From assembly GCA_016208495.1 (NCBI GenBank), contig JACQXX010000016.1, positions 1 to 64,000 on the forward strand: 64,000 nt of DNA, read 5' to 3'. The position numbers and the translations under genes are program-made. The notes under the pieces are model-generated. The model saw only the letters and a program-made list of their open reading frames with translations, did no database searches and was not told the origin of the DNA. Of this stretch, positions 8,117-16,249 are shown piece by piece (the stretch's first letter is position 1; every line of letters begins with the position of its first letter). The stretch is from Acidobacteriota bacterium. GTDB lineage: Bacteria > Acidobacteriota > Blastocatellia > Chloracidobacteriales > Chloracidobacteriaceae.

Positions 8117-8422
8117 ATGTGGCTGGAGATTGCAATTGTTGCCACAATTTTTGCCATTGGGAACATTCTGTTTGGGCACTTTGAAGTTGAAACACCAAAA
8201 TGGCGACGTGTGCTCAAAGTCTTTATTATTCTTGGGCTTACCGGGTTAATTTCAGCCACCGCTGGACGCCCATGGTCGTTTATCTTCATTGCCTTGCTGC
8301 TCCCTGGACCAATTGTAATTCACGTCTGGTGGCTACCGCGCCATGGCATCAACGGATGGACCGGCGAACCAAAAGAAAAATACTATGCACTGCGTGGCTG
8401 GAAGCTTCCCGACAAGAACTGA
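8117..8422 (+). CDS. small membrane protein, unknown
   Basis: A 101-residue protein with three predicted helices (about 2-22, 33-48, 52-74) and a basic C-terminal tail containing WWLPRHGINGWTGEPKEKYY. The tail motif recurs in small uncharacterised inner-membrane proteins, but I cannot name the family. GGGAGATCAAC precedes ATG 8117. Last gene of the plus-strand accessory stretch; a dispersed ACACGAAA-type repeat follows its stop. Confidence 0.65.
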   Translation: MWLEIAIVATIFAIGNILFGHFEVETPKWRRVLKVFIILGLTGLISATAGRPWSFIFIALLLPGPIVIHVWWLPRHGINGWTGEPKEKYYALRGWKLPDKN

Positions 8423-8460
8423 ACTCACACGCCACTTCCAAAAATCCCAAGACATTTTTA

Positions 8461-8488
8461 ACCACGAAATACACGAAAAACACGAAAA
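8461..8488 (+). repeat. ACCACGAAATACACGAAAAA repeat (copy 1)
   Basis: A 28-base string made of ACACGAAA-like units. An identical 28-base copy in the same orientation lies at 34095-34122. Each is in an intergenic gap and neither encodes anything. Confidence 0.75.
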
Positions 8489-8601
8489 GAATCAAATACT
8501 TATACAAATAATTTACAGATAGACAGCAATTCTTAGTTAGGAAATAAAGAAAGAGTACTTTTTTCCCCTCTGAAGCGAGGAGACTTCTGAGCCCAGAAAA
8601 T

Positions 8602-8641
8602 AAAAACCGGCTGGGCAAGCTCGAAAGCCGTCCCAGCCGGT
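8602..8641 (-). terminator. terminator of the minus-strand secreted-protein gene
   Basis: A 10-bp perfect stem (ACCGGCTGGG 8606-8615, CCCAGCCGGT 8632-8641). Read on the minus strand it is followed by TTTTTATTTT. It lies about 40 bases past the stop codon at 8680, after a short CATTCTT-type heptamer tract (8643-8680). Confidence 0.8.
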
Positions 8642-8679
8642 GAGTTCTTTATTCTTCATCCTCAATTCTTCATTCTTTA

Positions 8680-9549
8680 TCACCCTTCGTCATCGTCCAG
8701 GATCTTGATGTCGGTCTTAAACTGTTTGTAATTGGTATACCGGACTTCCATTTTCATCCGAATTGAAGAACCGCCTTCGAAATCAAGCGTGTCGAGCGCG
8801 TAGGTATAGGTTGGGAACCAGTACTTTCCATCAATATTTTCACGGTAGGTTTCAAATCGCGGGAAACGTTCCTTCCCTTCCGGCAAGGCTTTACCAAAGG
8901 TTTTCACAATCATCAAATCCTGGTCATCTACCCAGATACGGCCTTGAAACACCCGTTCACCGCCATCCCGTTCATACTTCGGGATGCTTTTTGGCCGCAC
9001 ATCAAAGACATAGGTATCAATTTCATCCAGGCGCTCTTTGCTGACATAGGTCACATTGTATTTGGGGAGGTCTTCGGTCGTGAGCGAGAACGGCTGGACA
9101 CTCGCCAGGTCGCGCAAATCGTTGGGTGTGATCAATAACCCCTGCAACGTTGATTGTGGGAACCGGACAATGCGTTCAGTCCGCCGGCCATCGTCGGTGA
9201 ACAAGATATCGGAGACTCGATAAAACTCGCCGTTCGGACGGTCGTCAAAATCCAGGGTTTGAATCCGGACTTCCTGGCGAAAGGTGTAGTTGGCACGGGC
9301 ATCGCGAAATTCAGATTCCTTGGCGGCAAACCGGCGGATGACTTCCTCGTTGGCCAGCGGGCTGCCTTTCTTCGCTGGTACCGGCGTTTTGGATTGTGAC
9401 ATCGGCGTTGGAAGCTCTCGTTCCTGACCGCCGTTCCCACTGGCGGATGTCAGTGAGTACTGTCCGGACAGCAACAAAACGATTCCACACAGAAATAACA
9501 CCACACGTTGCTTCATCCCAAAAGATGAAGGCACTTTCCTGGTCACCAT
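8680..9549 (-). CDS. secreted protein with LolA-like fold
   Basis: A 289-residue exported protein with a signal sequence (hydrophobic core about 15-30, cleavage near TSASG). After a Pro/Lys-rich linker (about 40-62) the mature region has NYTFRQEVRIQTLDFDDRP, DLPKYNVTYVSKERLDEIDTY-like strands and a GRIWVDDQDLMIVK strand. This is the layout of outer-membrane lipoprotein-sorting (LolA/LolB-like) domains that bind lipid acyl chains; function is inferred only. GAGGAG nine bases before ATG 9549 sets the start. The stop (TGATAA) abuts a heptamer tract and the terminator. Confidence 0.7.
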   Translation of the reverse strand: MVTRKVPSSFGMKQRVVLFLCGIVLLLSGQYSLTSASGNGGQERELPTPMSQSKTPVPAKKGSPLANEEVIRRFAAKESEFRDARANYTFRQEVRIQTLDFDDRPNGEFYRVSDILFTDDGRRTERIVRFPQSTLQGLLITPNDLRDLASVQPFSLTTEDLPKYNVTYVSKERLDEIDTYVFDVRPKSIPKYERDGGERVFQGRIWVDDQDLMIVKTFGKALPEGKERFPRFETYRENIDGKYWFPTYTYALDTLDFEGGSSIRMKMEVRYTNYKQFKTDIKILDDDEG

Positions 9550-9818
9550 AAAATCGGTCTCCTCAAAGAAAGAATTTTTTCGAATTGGGTAAAGAATGAT
9601 AAATGGTTGTGAGTCGCAGTTCGCAAGAGTTCGATTCTAACTGAAAACGGTTGAGGACCAAGTGCTTTCTGCAAGTCTCAAGATCAATGATTGAATCGCG
9701 GTTCGGATGTGGGCAAATCTCTGGATGTTGTCTTCACGAATTGTGTAAACTATGCGTATCGCGCTACCTTCTTTCGCTCTAACCCTTTCCCTGGACATCA
9801 CTTCCCCTGAATTGATTT

Positions 9819-10640
9819 ATGAAGACTTTGATCTGGTTTGCGGCACCTGGATTTGCATTGTTGATTCTGTTGGAAACCCTCTATGACTTCTGGCAAAAGA
9901 CCCACGAGTATGAAGTCAAAGACACCATGACCAATATCACACTCGGGTTTGTCAGCATGTTTATGGATATAGGCTGGAAACTGTTCATTCAGGTTCCAGC
10001 TTACTGGCTGGTGTATACCCTGACGCCGTTACGGATCCCCCAAACCTGGTGGTCGTGGGTCATCGTGATGATTCTGGTTGATTTTGCCTATTACTGGTTT
10101 CACCGTTTCAGCCACGAAAGCCGGTTTTTCTGGAATTTTCACGTGGTTCATCATTCAAGCGAGCATTACAACCTGAGCGTGGCTGTGCGCCAGAGCTGGT
10201 TTGGAGGTGCGGTGTCGTGGATATTTTATGCACCGATTGTCTTGATGGGGTTTGACCCGGTGATGATTCTCACATCCTACGCCATCAATTTGATTTACCA
10301 GTTTTGGATTCATACCAAATTCATCAAATCCCTCGGCCCGTTAGAAGCCATTCTCAACACACCAGCCCATCACCGGGTTCATCACGGTGTCAACGAGCCC
10401 TATCTCGACAAAAATTATGCCGGCATGTTGATCATCTGGGATCGAATGTTTGGCAGTTTTACACCTGAAATTGAACCGCCGCGTTACGGCATCATCAAGC
10501 CGCTCAGAAGCTTCAATCCGGTTTGGGCCAATTTTCATGCCTGGGTCGAAATGGTTGAAACCATGCGAACGCGTGTCGGGCTGAGTGAAAAACTGCGGTG
10601 TCTCTGGTCAGCACCAGCGATGCTGCCGAAAGCACAGTGA
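9819..10640 (+). CDS. sterol desaturase/fatty acid hydroxylase family protein
   Basis: A 273-residue integral membrane di-iron oxygenase. The eight-His signature is visible: HRFSH (about residue 95), HVVHHSSEH (about 109), and HHRVHHG (about 187) after an isolated His in WIHTKF. Hydrophobic helices lie near 5-22, 40-65, 75-93 and 130-165. Family members hydroxylate or desaturate lipids (fatty acids, sterols, carotenoids or hopanoids); the bacterial substrate is not known here. It is monocistronic, with an intrinsic hairpin just downstream. Confidence 0.88.
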   Translation: MKTLIWFAAPGFALLILLETLYDFWQKTHEYEVKDTMTNITLGFVSMFMDIGWKLFIQVPAYWLVYTLTPLRIPQTWWSWVIVMILVDFAYYWFHRFSHESRFFWNFHVVHHSSEHYNLSVAVRQSWFGGAVSWIFYAPIVLMGFDPVMILTSYAINLIYQFWIHTKFIKSLGPLEAILNTPAHHRVHHGVNEPYLDKNYAGMLIIWDRMFGSFTPEIEPPRYGIIKPLRSFNPVWANFHAWVEMVETMRTRVGLSEKLRCLWSAPAMLPKAQ

Positions 10641-10672
10641 CGACCGACACCCAAAGATCAGCCACAAGAAAA

Positions 10673-10707
10673 TCAGGGACGCATCAGATTCACGGGTGCG
10701 TCCCTGA
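10673..10707 (+). terminator. hairpin downstream of the hydroxylase gene
   Basis: A perfect 11-bp stem (TCAGGGACGCA 10673-10683, TGCGTCCCTGA 10697-10707) 33 bases after the hydroxylase stop. The T-run after it is weak (GCTGTTTGGG), so termination is likely but less certain. Confidence 0.55.
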
Positions 10708-10824
10708 GCTGTTTGGGCATACAAAAAACTGCAAATTGACAATGTTCAACGGGTTGTATACCTTTGCAGCCTGACTGCTCACACAAATACCCACCCCTCT
10801 CCCGCGAAGGAAACCTCAAACAAT

Positions 10825-13113
10825 ATGGCATTCGATAAAGAGAAATCTCTGAAGTTGGCTGGGAAGTATGTCCAGCAGGGCAAAATTGCCGCCGCCATCG
10901 AGGAATATCGGAAAATTGCCTATGCAGACCCCTACGATCTCAACATTTTAAATACCCTTGGCGACCTGCACGCCAAAAACAATCAGCCGGAAGAAGCAGC
11001 ACTCCAATTCCTGCGGGTGGCCGAATCCTATCGGGATTCGGGTCAGACCAACACGGCGATTGCGGTCTATAAAAAGATTCTCAAGCTCAATCCGTCAAAC
11101 ATTGAAATTATGTTGACGCTGGCGGATCTCTATACCAGGCAAAAGCTGCTGGTTGAGGCCCGTCAACTCTACCTTGGTTTGATTGACCTGCACCGACAGA
11201 GCGGGCAAAACCGACAGGCACTCCGGGTGATGGAACGCATTGCCAATATTGACCCGGAAAACGCGGTCTTGCGGTTTGAAATTGCAGCGGGGTATCACCT
11301 GGAAGGGTTAAATCAGGAAGCCTTTGAATTTTACCTGCAAGCGGGCCAGGAGTTTTTCCGCAAAGGACGCGACACTGAAGCCGTTCAGGCATTTCAGCGT
11401 GCCCTTTCGATCAATCCGGATTCCAAACCGGCGCGCAAATCACTGGTTGAGGTATTGATTCGCCAGGGTGAAATCAAAACGGCGCTGGGAATGCTTGATT
11501 ATCTGCTCAAACGAACCCCCGATGACATTGACCTGATCCAGTTGCTGGGACGGACCTATCTTGGGGCAAAAATGCTGGAATCAGCCGATGCCACATTTAC
11601 CCACCTGGTCACCATAGATCCAAATCAGTATGAATCCTTGCTGGAGGTGGGCCGGGCCTATGCGGACAACAAACAATTTGACCATGCCATCACGCTCATT
11701 GGTCGCTCTCTCGATACCCTGCTCGAAAAGAAGCAGAAGAAAAAGGCAACCGGGCTCCTCAAACAAATCCTCAAAGCAGACCCAAACTACCTGCCAGCGC
11801 TGAAATTGCTGGCCAATATCTATTCACGAGTCCGTGAAAAACGAAATCTGGTGGCCACGCTCAATGCCATTGTTGAGGCATCGCTTCGCCAGGGACTTCA
11901 AACCGAAGCCAGTTATGCCCTGCAACAGTTGATGGAAGCCGAACCCAAGGAAGCCGCCCACAAGGAACAGTTTGATACCCTGGAGAAAAGCGAAGACCAG
12001 GAAACTTCAACATCAGCCACCAATCCTGATTTTCCACCGGGATTCGAATCAGCCTCGGCACTCAGTTCCTGGCAGCGAACCTTTCAAACCGGTAGCCAGG
12101 AAAATCCTTTTGCGGCAGGGGGTGCGGCATCGCCCTTTGGAGGAGCATCACCGTTTACAACGCCAGCCAAACGCGAGTCAGCCGAGGAAATCAGCTATGA
12201 ATTCAGCGCTGAACTCCTGGAGCAGAGCATTGCCCAAAACCCGGAATTTGGGGCCGCCCGGCTGAAACTGCTTGAAGACATGGTGGCGGGGAACCCTGAA
12301 TACATCGAAGCCCGACTCAAGCTGAAAGAACTCTATTTGACAAGCCGTCTCAAAGAGCGGGCAGCCCACCAGTGTTTGGAAATTGCCCGACTCTATGACG
12401 CCAGGAATGAGCCCGAACAGGCGAAAAAACTCCGCGATGAAGCCTATACACTCCATCCCGGATTGAAAGACCAGATGGCCGTACCAGCAACTCCAGTTGC
12501 GGCACCAGCCCCTACGCCAGTTGAAAGCTTTGCTCCCGCGTCCACGGTGGAGCGCCCATTCCAGTTTGCGGCAATCGAATCCAAGCCGTCTGAAGAAACC
12601 AATACCGAAGTCATGCTAGCGTTGCTCGGCATTGCCAGCCGTCGTCAGTTTGACAAATTTCTGGATCGTGAGTGGCGGCGCGCGGCCCGAAATCACGTCC
12701 CGATTGCCCTGGTGATTGTGGATATTGATTATTTCCGCTCATTCCGCGAAGGATTCGGCAATCAAAAAGGTGATGATCATCTCAAAGCCATTGCCCAAAC
12801 CCTCAACGACGAACTCAAACGGCCTGGCGACCTCCTGGGATGTTATGACCATGATCAGTTGATTGTGTTACTGCCTGAAACCCCGCCGGATGGGGCATTG
12901 ATTGTGGCTGAAAAACTCCGCGCCAAAATCGAAGCCCTCAGCCTTCCAAACCAGCGCTCGCCGAAAGGTGTCACCACCATTAGTTTAGGTCTGGCGGCAC
13001 TGACCCCTCAACAACGCGCCACCGAAGCGTCATTGATTGACGCGGCTGAACTGGCGCTCTACCAGGCACAACGGGCTGGCGGAAACCGGGTTGTCAGCGG
13101 TCACCCTCTGTAA
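10825..13113 (+). CDS. TPR protein with degenerate GGDEF domain
   Basis: A 762-residue cytoplasmic protein. Residues 1-390 are about ten TPR-type repeats (AAIEEYRKIAYADPYDLNIL, LNTLGDLHAKNNQPEEAA); 390-460 is a Gly/Ser/Pro linker; 460-555 is a second TPR pair; 555-600 is Ala/Pro-rich; 600-762 is a GGDEF fold. The catalytic loop should read RYGGDEF but is CYDHDQL, so diguanylate synthesis is unlikely. RPGD upstream matches the I-site, suggesting c-di-GMP binding. The N-terminal half is paralogous to the protein at 54536-57847. A TTGACA...TATACC pair with a short 15-base spacer lies at 10736-10762. Probably a scaffold or c-di-GMP sensor. Confidence 0.85.
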   Translation: MAFDKEKSLKLAGKYVQQGKIAAAIEEYRKIAYADPYDLNILNTLGDLHAKNNQPEEAALQFLRVAESYRDSGQTNTAIAVYKKILKLNPSNIEIMLTLADLYTRQKLLVEARQLYLGLIDLHRQSGQNRQALRVMERIANIDPENAVLRFEIAAGYHLEGLNQEAFEFYLQAGQEFFRKGRDTEAVQAFQRALSINPDSKPARKSLVEVLIRQGEIKTALGMLDYLLKRTPDDIDLIQLLGRTYLGAKMLESADATFTHLVTIDPNQYESLLEVGRAYADNKQFDHAITLIGRSLDTLLEKKQKKKATGLLKQILKADPNYLPALKLLANIYSRVREKRNLVATLNAIVEASLRQGLQTEASYALQQLMEAEPKEAAHKEQFDTLEKSEDQETSTSATNPDFPPGFESASALSSWQRTFQTGSQENPFAAGGAASPFGGASPFTTPAKRESAEEISYEFSAELLEQSIAQNPEFGAARLKLLEDMVAGNPEYIEARLKLKELYLTSRLKERAAHQCLEIARLYDARNEPEQAKKLRDEAYTLHPGLKDQMAVPATPVAAPAPTPVESFAPASTVERPFQFAAIESKPSEETNTEVMLALLGIASRRQFDKFLDREWRRAARNHVPIALVIVDIDYFRSFREGFGNQKGDDHLKAIAQTLNDELKRPGDLLGCYDHDQLIVLLPETPPDGALIVAEKLRAKIEALSLPNQRSPKGVTTISLGLAALTPQQRATEASLIDAAELALYQAQRAGGNRVVSGHPL

Positions 13114-13114
13114 A

Positions 13115-13280
13115 TGACAAAGTGACTATATGACAAGGTGACAGGGTGACAAAGTGACAAGGTGACAGGGTGACAAGGTGACAAGGTGACCATATGACAG
13201 GGTAACAATATGAAATATAACAGGTTCTCAATGATCACCCTGTCACCCTGTCACCCTGTCTCCTTGTCTCGTTGTCCCCC
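13115..13280. repeat. TGACAAGG octamer array with inverted arm
   Basis: The left arm (13115-13205) is a run of 8-bp units TGACAAGG, TGACAGGG and TGACAAAG. The right arm (13234-13280) is the inverted version, CACCCTGT/CTCCTTGT. A 28-base unique centre separates them. It starts 1 base after the stop of the TPR-GGDEF gene and fills the gap to the sigma-factor gene. Sister arrays are at 15309-15513 and 24694-24860. Confidence 0.9.
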
Positions 13281-13394
13281 TATCCTGATCTCTACCTTTC
13301 TTTCCTCCGTCTTGTGGAACCTTTTCTTTCGCCCTGCGACTACATACCTGCTGATGAAACAGGTCAAACGCATGCGCGTCATTCACCCCAATTC

Positions 13395-13961
13395 ATGAGC
13401 AAAACCGACGAAGAACTCATGCGTGATTTTCAGCGAGGCGACGAAGCTGCGTTTGCCGTGCTGTACAATCGCTATCGAGTTCTGATTTATCGCTTTCTGG
13501 CACGCAAAATCAGCAACCCACCCCGCGCTGAAGACCTGACGCAGGAAGTCTTTATGGCGGTGGTGCAGCATGCGCGCGAGTGGCGTGAAGAAGCATCGGT
13601 CAAGACGTATTTTTACCGCATCGCCTTTAACCGCGCCGTCAGTGAACTTCGTCGCAGTGAACACAAGGTCATGGTCGCCGAACAGGACCACGACTCAGAA
13701 GACGGGCCGCCACCCAAAGAAGCCGTCAGCACCGACTCGCCAGCCCAGGACTATGAAACTCGGGAACGGGCACGTCTGGTTCGCGAAGCACTCAAGGAAA
13801 TTGACCCGGATTTCCGGGATGCGATCTTGCTCAAAGAGTATGAAGACCTGAAATATGAGGAAATCGCCGAGATTTTAAATGTTGCGGTTGGCACAGTAAA
13901 ATCGCGCATCTTTCGCGGCAAGCTGGAACTCAAAAAACGACTCGAACACCTTTTTACCTGA
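13395..13961 (+). CDS. ECF-type RNA polymerase sigma factor
   Basis: A 188-residue sigma-70 family ECF factor. Region 2 covers about residues 8-75 (LYNRYRVLIYRFLARKI, then EDLTQEVFMAVV). Region 4 covers about 130-183 (LKEYEDLKYEEIAEILNVAV, then GTVKSRIFRGK), with an acidic linker between. It would direct polymerase to promoters of an envelope or stress regulon. ATG 13395 starts just before region 2; the frame is open upstream through the octamer array, but that part is repeat-encoded. It is followed after 47 bases by its likely anti-sigma partner. Confidence 0.92.
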   Translation: MSKTDEELMRDFQRGDEAAFAVLYNRYRVLIYRFLARKISNPPRAEDLTQEVFMAVVQHAREWREEASVKTYFYRIAFNRAVSELRRSEHKVMVAEQDHDSEDGPPPKEAVSTDSPAQDYETRERARLVREALKEIDPDFRDAILLKEYEDLKYEEIAEILNVAVGTVKSRIFRGKLELKKRLEHLFT

Positions 13962-13981
13962 GGCCGGATTTGGATTTCCCC

Positions 13982-14004
13982 AAGCCCTAAGCCCTAAGCC
14001 CTAA
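13982..14004. repeat. CCCTAAG heptamer tract
   Basis: Three tandem CCCTAAG-type units in the 47-base gap between the sigma-factor stop and the anti-sigma start. It is a C-rich arm only, with no G-rich partner close by, and it occupies the position where the anti-sigma ribosome site would be expected. Confidence 0.7.
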
Positions 14005-14008
14005 AGTT

Positions 14009-15319
14009 ATGTCCGCTGAACACTCTGAAAAACAATTCGAAGCCTTTTGCGAAGACCTGGAAGCCTATGTTGAAGGCGCGCTTCCGGATGTGCGTCAGCG
14101 CGAAATCGAATCGTTTTTAAAAGATTCAGCCGAAGCCCGCGAACTCCTGGCTGAATTTCAGCAGGCGAACTCACTGTTTGCCGCTCCTGAATGGGACATC
14201 CCAGAACCACACCATCTCCCAACGGCTCAGGTTATCCTGGATCGAGCCCGCAAGCAGTTGCCCTTTTGGCATCGCTGGTGGCAACACGTGAGCGCTCTTT
14301 TGCCCAAACCCTTGACCTCGCCAGTTTTTGCCTCAGCCCTGGCACTAATGGTGCTCTTTAGCGCAACCTGGTATGTAGTGCGCCCGACATTTCTGTCAAA
14401 GCCGGAAATGACGGCGATGCAGAAAGATTCGGCGGCACCAGCGGTTGGAGCAGCACCAGCATCATCCACGGTTCCAGCGGCGCCCAGCAGCGAACCGACG
14501 GGTAGTACAGCCCGACCCGCAGAAGCTCCGGCTAAACAAGCGCCACCCGCTTCCCCGGCCCAGGCGGTGCCAGGTCCAACCCTGGGTGACGAACTGGATC
14601 AACCAGCCGCCGGTTTGAAAAAAGAAAAGTCCGCCATCGAAGGCCAGGCACATCCGCCATCTGGCGCCAGACTGGAAGAAAAGGCAAAAGCTGGTGAGGG
14701 TAAAAACGAACGCATGGATGCCGACGAGCTTGTGGCCCAAACCCAACCTGAAATGGCATCTGCCGCGCCCAAAAAAGCTGATGACTCAATTGCGTACAAC
14801 AAAGTAGCGGCACCTTCGCCACCGCCAGCACCAGGGGCAGCCGGAGCAGCCGGAGCCGGACCGGCCAAACCCTCAACCACCATTACCGCTTCCGAAACGG
14901 AATCACCTGACCGCAAACGGAAAGCGGCCTCTGAATTTCGAGCCAATGCTCCCAAACCAGCCGACCCAGGATCAGACCGGCAGCAGCTTCGTTCGGTGAC
15001 ACTGGTCCTGGTACCGCCTAACCCGGAAACCGCTCGCACCCGCGTGGCCTCGGTAACCCAACAGACCGGAGGACAGGTCCTGTCGTCCAGGCAATCTGGA
15101 ACAGCCTATTTGATTGTGACATCACGGATTCCGGCCTCCCAACTGGACGCCTATCTTTCAAAAATCCGGAGTTTGGGCACCATCACCAAACAACAACAAG
15201 AAGCCCTTTCAGCGGCAGCGCGTCGTGAAACTGATAAAAACCTGGGCCGTTCGAAAGATCTTCGTGATGACGAATCAGGCTATGTCACCGTGGTGGTTCA
15301 GATTCGATTGACAAAGTGA
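14009..15319 (+). CDS. anti-sigma factor with C-terminal DUF4349-like domain
   Basis: A 436-residue membrane protein. Residues 1-60 form a helical anti-sigma-type domain (CEDLEAYVEGALPDVRQREI) that should bind the upstream sigma factor; it lacks the HxxxCxxC zinc site. A single membrane helix lies at about 107-126. The outer part has a long Ala/Pro/Lys linker (about 130-325) and a DUF4349-like domain (330-436: SVTLVLVPPNPE, ending VTVVVQIRLTK). A periplasmic signal could release the sigma factor. The stop TGA (15317-15319) lies inside an octamer array. Confidence 0.8.
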   Translation: MSAEHSEKQFEAFCEDLEAYVEGALPDVRQREIESFLKDSAEARELLAEFQQANSLFAAPEWDIPEPHHLPTAQVILDRARKQLPFWHRWWQHVSALLPKPLTSPVFASALALMVLFSATWYVVRPTFLSKPEMTAMQKDSAAPAVGAAPASSTVPAAPSSEPTGSTARPAEAPAKQAPPASPAQAVPGPTLGDELDQPAAGLKKEKSAIEGQAHPPSGARLEEKAKAGEGKNERMDADELVAQTQPEMASAAPKKADDSIAYNKVAAPSPPPAPGAAGAAGAGPAKPSTTITASETESPDRKRKAASEFRANAPKPADPGSDRQQLRSVTLVLVPPNPETARTRVASVTQQTGGQVLSSRQSGTAYLIVTSRIPASQLDAYLSKIRSLGTITKQQQEALSAAARRETDKNLGRSKDLRDDESGYVTVVVQIRLTK

Positions 15320-15513
15320 CCACGTGACAAGGTGACCACGTGACAAGGTGACAGATTGGTTTTTCCAGGTCTGGAGAATTGGTTTACACAAAAAATAGGA
15401 CAAACCCAGAAAATTTGGACAGACCCTGTGAGTCATTTATATTTCATGTGGTTACCTTGTCACCTTGTCACCTTGTCACCTTGTCACCCTGTCACCCTGT
15501 CACCCTGTCACCT
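15309..15513. repeat. TGACAAGG octamer array with inverted arm
   Basis: The left arm (15309-15356) has units TGACAAAG, TGACCACG and TGACAAGG and begins inside the anti-sigma gene, supplying its last codons and stop. The right arm (15451-15513) is CACCTTGT/CACCCTGT and ends at the ATG of the methyltransferase. The centre shares TTATATTTCAT with the inverted centre of the 13.1-kb array, so the two are related elements in opposite orientation. Confidence 0.9.
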
Positions 15514-16170
15514 ATGCCCTCCCCACCTCCTCATCCTGATCTCCCGTACGGTTCAATTGCCAAAGGATATGACCGGGGAATGCGGTTCTTTGAGCGGCAT
15601 CTCTTCGGATGGCGGCGGGCTGAATTAATTCCCAAAGCGACCGGAGATGTCCTGGAACTTGGGGCGGGAACAGGTGTCAATTTGATGCTTTACACCAGTG
15701 CCCGCTCACTGGTGCTGACAGACCCAGACCCGTTGATGCTGGAGAAAGCCCGGACCAAACCCCGGTTGCCAGGGCTTGACGTTCAGTTTATCGAGGCTTC
15801 CGCCGAGCAACTTCCCTTTCCCGATCAGAGTTTCGACACCGTGGTCGCGACCCTTGTGTTTTGCAGTATTCCCCGCCCAACAGTCGCCCTGGCTGAAATT
15901 CGGCGGGTACTGAAACCTGGGGGTAAATTACTCCTGCTTGAACATATCCGCCCTTCCCCGCTATTGTTAGGATTCATCACTGATTGTTTGACACCGCTCC
16001 AAAAACGGCTCTGCGGCGGCTGTCATCTCAATCGTCGAACGGTTTCCACAATTCAGGCCCAGGGATTTTCAATCCAACACGTCAGATTTTCTAAATTTGA
16101 TGTTGTGGCAACCCTCGAAGCCACACTTTCTCATCCGAGTTCATCACCCATTGCTCGTTGGAAAACATGA
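15514..16170 (+). CDS. class I SAM-dependent methyltransferase
   Basis: A 218-residue methyltransferase of the UbiE/Methyltransf_11 type: motif I VLELGAGTGVN (about 47-57), acidic loop LTDPDPLML, FDTVVATLVFCSI, and LKPGGKLLLLEHI. The C-terminal CGGCHLNRRT segment is typical of phospholipid/quinone-type family members, but the acceptor is unknown. ATG 15514 comes immediately after the repeat array and lacks a usable ribosome site; a longer frame upstream translates the repeat itself (TLSPCH units) and is not credible. The later ATG at 15583 cannot be excluded. Confidence 0.85.
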   Translation: MPSPPPHPDLPYGSIAKGYDRGMRFFERHLFGWRRAELIPKATGDVLELGAGTGVNLMLYTSARSLVLTDPDPLMLEKARTKPRLPGLDVQFIEASAEQLPFPDQSFDTVVATLVFCSIPRPTVALAEIRRVLKPGGKLLLLEHIRPSPLLLGFITDCLTPLQKRLCGGCHLNRRTVSTIQAQGFSIQHVRFSKFDVVATLEATLSHPSSSPIARWKT

Positions 16171-16249
16171 AAGAATTCGGACTTTCAACTCACTTTGGGC
16201 AAGCTCTCGCGCTCGCGATTCATTCTATAAGCGATAAAGGCCACCCACC

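Noticed and set aside
15379-15513. N-terminal extension of the methyltransferase
   Set aside because: It translates the octamer repeat (TLSPCH units) and is not protein-like.
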